DNA of 64,000 nucleotides, from positions 124,001 through 188,000 of the forward strand of contig KQ965771.1 of the NCBI GenBank assembly GCA_001574975.1, in the 5' to 3' direction. Positions 62,754 to 64,000 of the stretch are shown here, in pieces. Positions within the stretch are counted from its first letter, which is position 1. Every line of letters begins with the position of its first letter. Position numbers and translations under genes: made by a program. The notes under the pieces are model-generated. The model had not been told where the DNA came from and did not search any database. It saw only the letters and a list, made by a program, of their open reading frames with translations. Source of the stretch: Gonapodya prolifera JEL478 (lineage: Eukaryota; Monoblepharomycota; Monoblepharidomycetes; Monoblepharidales; Gonapodyaceae).

Positions 62754-64000
62754 TACTTCAAGACGGGCCCAGTTGAAGATGCTTCAACTGTGAGTTTCAG
62801 CCAGTCATTTACTCATTCACGAAGCGTCGCAAAGGATATGAATAAGTTTACAGTAATGTCTCAAGAATGAAAGCTCATAAATTATTAATGAGTTCAATAA
62901 ATTAAAGTACAAGTGATATTCTTGAGCCGGAAGTCGGATCCCCTCTTGTTTCACGCAGTCGATGACCGCTCGACTTTCTTTGACAACGCCACGTTGGGTG
63001 GCGAAACCTTGGACGAGACGTGATCAGCATTGTTATTGGAGTCGCACTGACTTCAGTCACTTCAAAACCCGACTGGACACGTCCTCGTCCATTCTTGGAG
63101 TCAGTGGTTCTGTCCTTGGGGTTTCGAAGGGTGGGCTTTGGCTGGTTCAAGTGCGGACTTACTATCAAATACCACAGGTGTTGAGATCAAGAAGACACTC
63201 ATGGTTGCCATAACGCTGTCCAGCTCCGCTCCACTGTCGACCTTCATAAGAAAAAGAGGAAGATACCGCGTGCAGGCTTGATACCATGGCCAAGCCGTCG
63301 CTGGTGGTAGCTTTTCGGCTGCGAATCTTCTTTGAGGCACAGGAATGTTGTGACACTTTCGCTGCGTGTCGGTTGCGAAAGTGCATGGATGACGGCAAGA
63401 CTAGACGACAATCGTCAAACTGAGCGATGCGCTCCATGGATGGCTCTTGCCGCGGTGGCTCGGTAAACGAAGGTGCATTGAGGCGTATATCGCAGCTCGA
63501 AGTTGCCAAGGCAAGCTCAGCTTCTCGGGGATTCATGCACATCCATTGTCTTGGTACCGCAATTCCTTGTGTGCTTATTTTGTTTGCGTTCTCCAATTTC
63601 GTATGTTGATCCATGAGCAGGGAGCCAGCATGGGATACTTCGAGGCTTGACGAATCGTGTTGAGAAGTGGAAGCGCGCCTCAACAAACGCTTTGTCACTT
63701 CGAGCGGTAGATTAATGGCGTTTGGAGTCTCATCGGAAAAAGGATTCGGAAGGGGTTGCATTACGTTGATGCAACGTGCGGCCCTTCGGCGAATTGGAGT
63801 GGTAGTAACCTCCGCGAGAGTTGTTTCCGACGCAGAACAGATTCTTTTTGGGCGAGAGAACCCCCCGAAGAACGAACCCCGAGTTCTTGGTGACCCTTGT
63901 TGAGGCCGGGCATTTCACAGCCGTCGCGGAGGAGTCGATCTTCAAGTCCTGTTGGGCTTTACAGAGTGTTCCGCTAGATTGGCAAACTTGTTCTTGCCGG
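62754..64000. other. Window end, unresolved coding potential on the minus strand
   Basis: The minus strand holds a 198-residue ORF (63165-63761, starting MQPLPNPFSDETPNAINLPL) overlapping a second open frame (63101-63340). A third (63730-63945) may be an upstream exon of a gene that begins outside the window. No domain was recognised. The AT-rich stretch 62820-62920 is non-coding. Confidence 0.35.

Noticed and set aside
1-64000. tRNA, rRNA genes or CRISPR arrays
   Set aside because: No T-loop/acceptor pairs, rRNA-like blocks or regularly spaced repeats were found by eye; the only tandem arrays are short microsatellite-like repeats.

Overview
This window is nuclear DNA of an early-diverging, chytrid-like fungus. 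The genes are dense and carry many short GT-AG introns. They include typical fungal genes (MON1, a Delta-9 desaturase fused to cytochrome b5, a PAS kinase, a Mei2-like RNA-binding protein, an alkaline ceramidase, a Dal5-type transporter). There is also a cobalamin-dependent methionine synthase, which yeasts and most Dikarya lack but early-diverging fungi keep. A run of 517 Ns lies inside that gene. The host affiliation is inferred from gene content; no rRNA or species marker is present.

The main discovery is a 20.8-kb insertion at about 6848-27660 that splits an alkaline ceramidase gene. The 3' part of the ceramidase lies at 6523-6847 and the 5' part at 27658-28439, both on the minus strand. 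Removing the insert, with a shared CAG counted once, restores the reading frame: four exons totalling 978 nt, 326 codons including the stop. The outer parts of the insert are a nucleocytoplasmic large DNA virus (giant virus, Nucleocytoviricota) locus. They hold a beheaded Ser/Thr kinase, a virion-type membrane protein, a primase-SF3 helicase (D5-like), adjacent VLTF-2-like and VLTF-3-like late transcription factors, a 2OG-Fe(II) oxygenase-like gene with a frame-consistent 62-bp spliceosomal intron, an F-box protein, a thioredoxin-fold protein, a small membrane protein, and the first ~98 codons of family B DNA polymerase, cut at the right junction. Both ends of the insert cut viral genes, so it is a fragment rather than a whole genome. 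Most internal viral ORFs are intact, which suggests a recent event.

The centre of the insert (about 12.06-19.4 kb) is different. It holds decayed coiled-coil gene pieces, an intact fungal-style F-box/LRR-like gene and a multi-exon gene with an N-terminal helical bundle like the MLKL/HeLo-type cell-death domain, followed by leucine-rich repeats encoded one repeat per exon. The element is therefore a virus/host mosaic.

Layout: 1-1413 acyl-CoA synthetase 3' part; 1592-6251 metH (minus); 6523-6847 ceramidase 3' part; 6848-27660 viral insert with host-like core; 27658-28439 ceramidase 5' part; 28642-30951 LRR-like protein; 31114-33508 MFS transporter; 33652-35823 MON1; 36110-38765 LRR-TM-SH3 receptor-like gene with two in-frame TAG codons; 38933-40576 desaturase; 41555-44994 two inverted F-box-like pseudogenes flanking an SDR gene; 45229-46082 NAD(P)-binding protein; 46504-47230 broken ORF; 47993-51770 PAS kinase; 52290-55661 multi-KH + SAM protein; 55780-56751 MsrA; 57447-60822 Mei2-like; 61804-62753 F-box-like zinc protein; 62.9-64.0 unresolved. 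Intron boundaries were read by eye, and multi-exon coordinates are outer limits.
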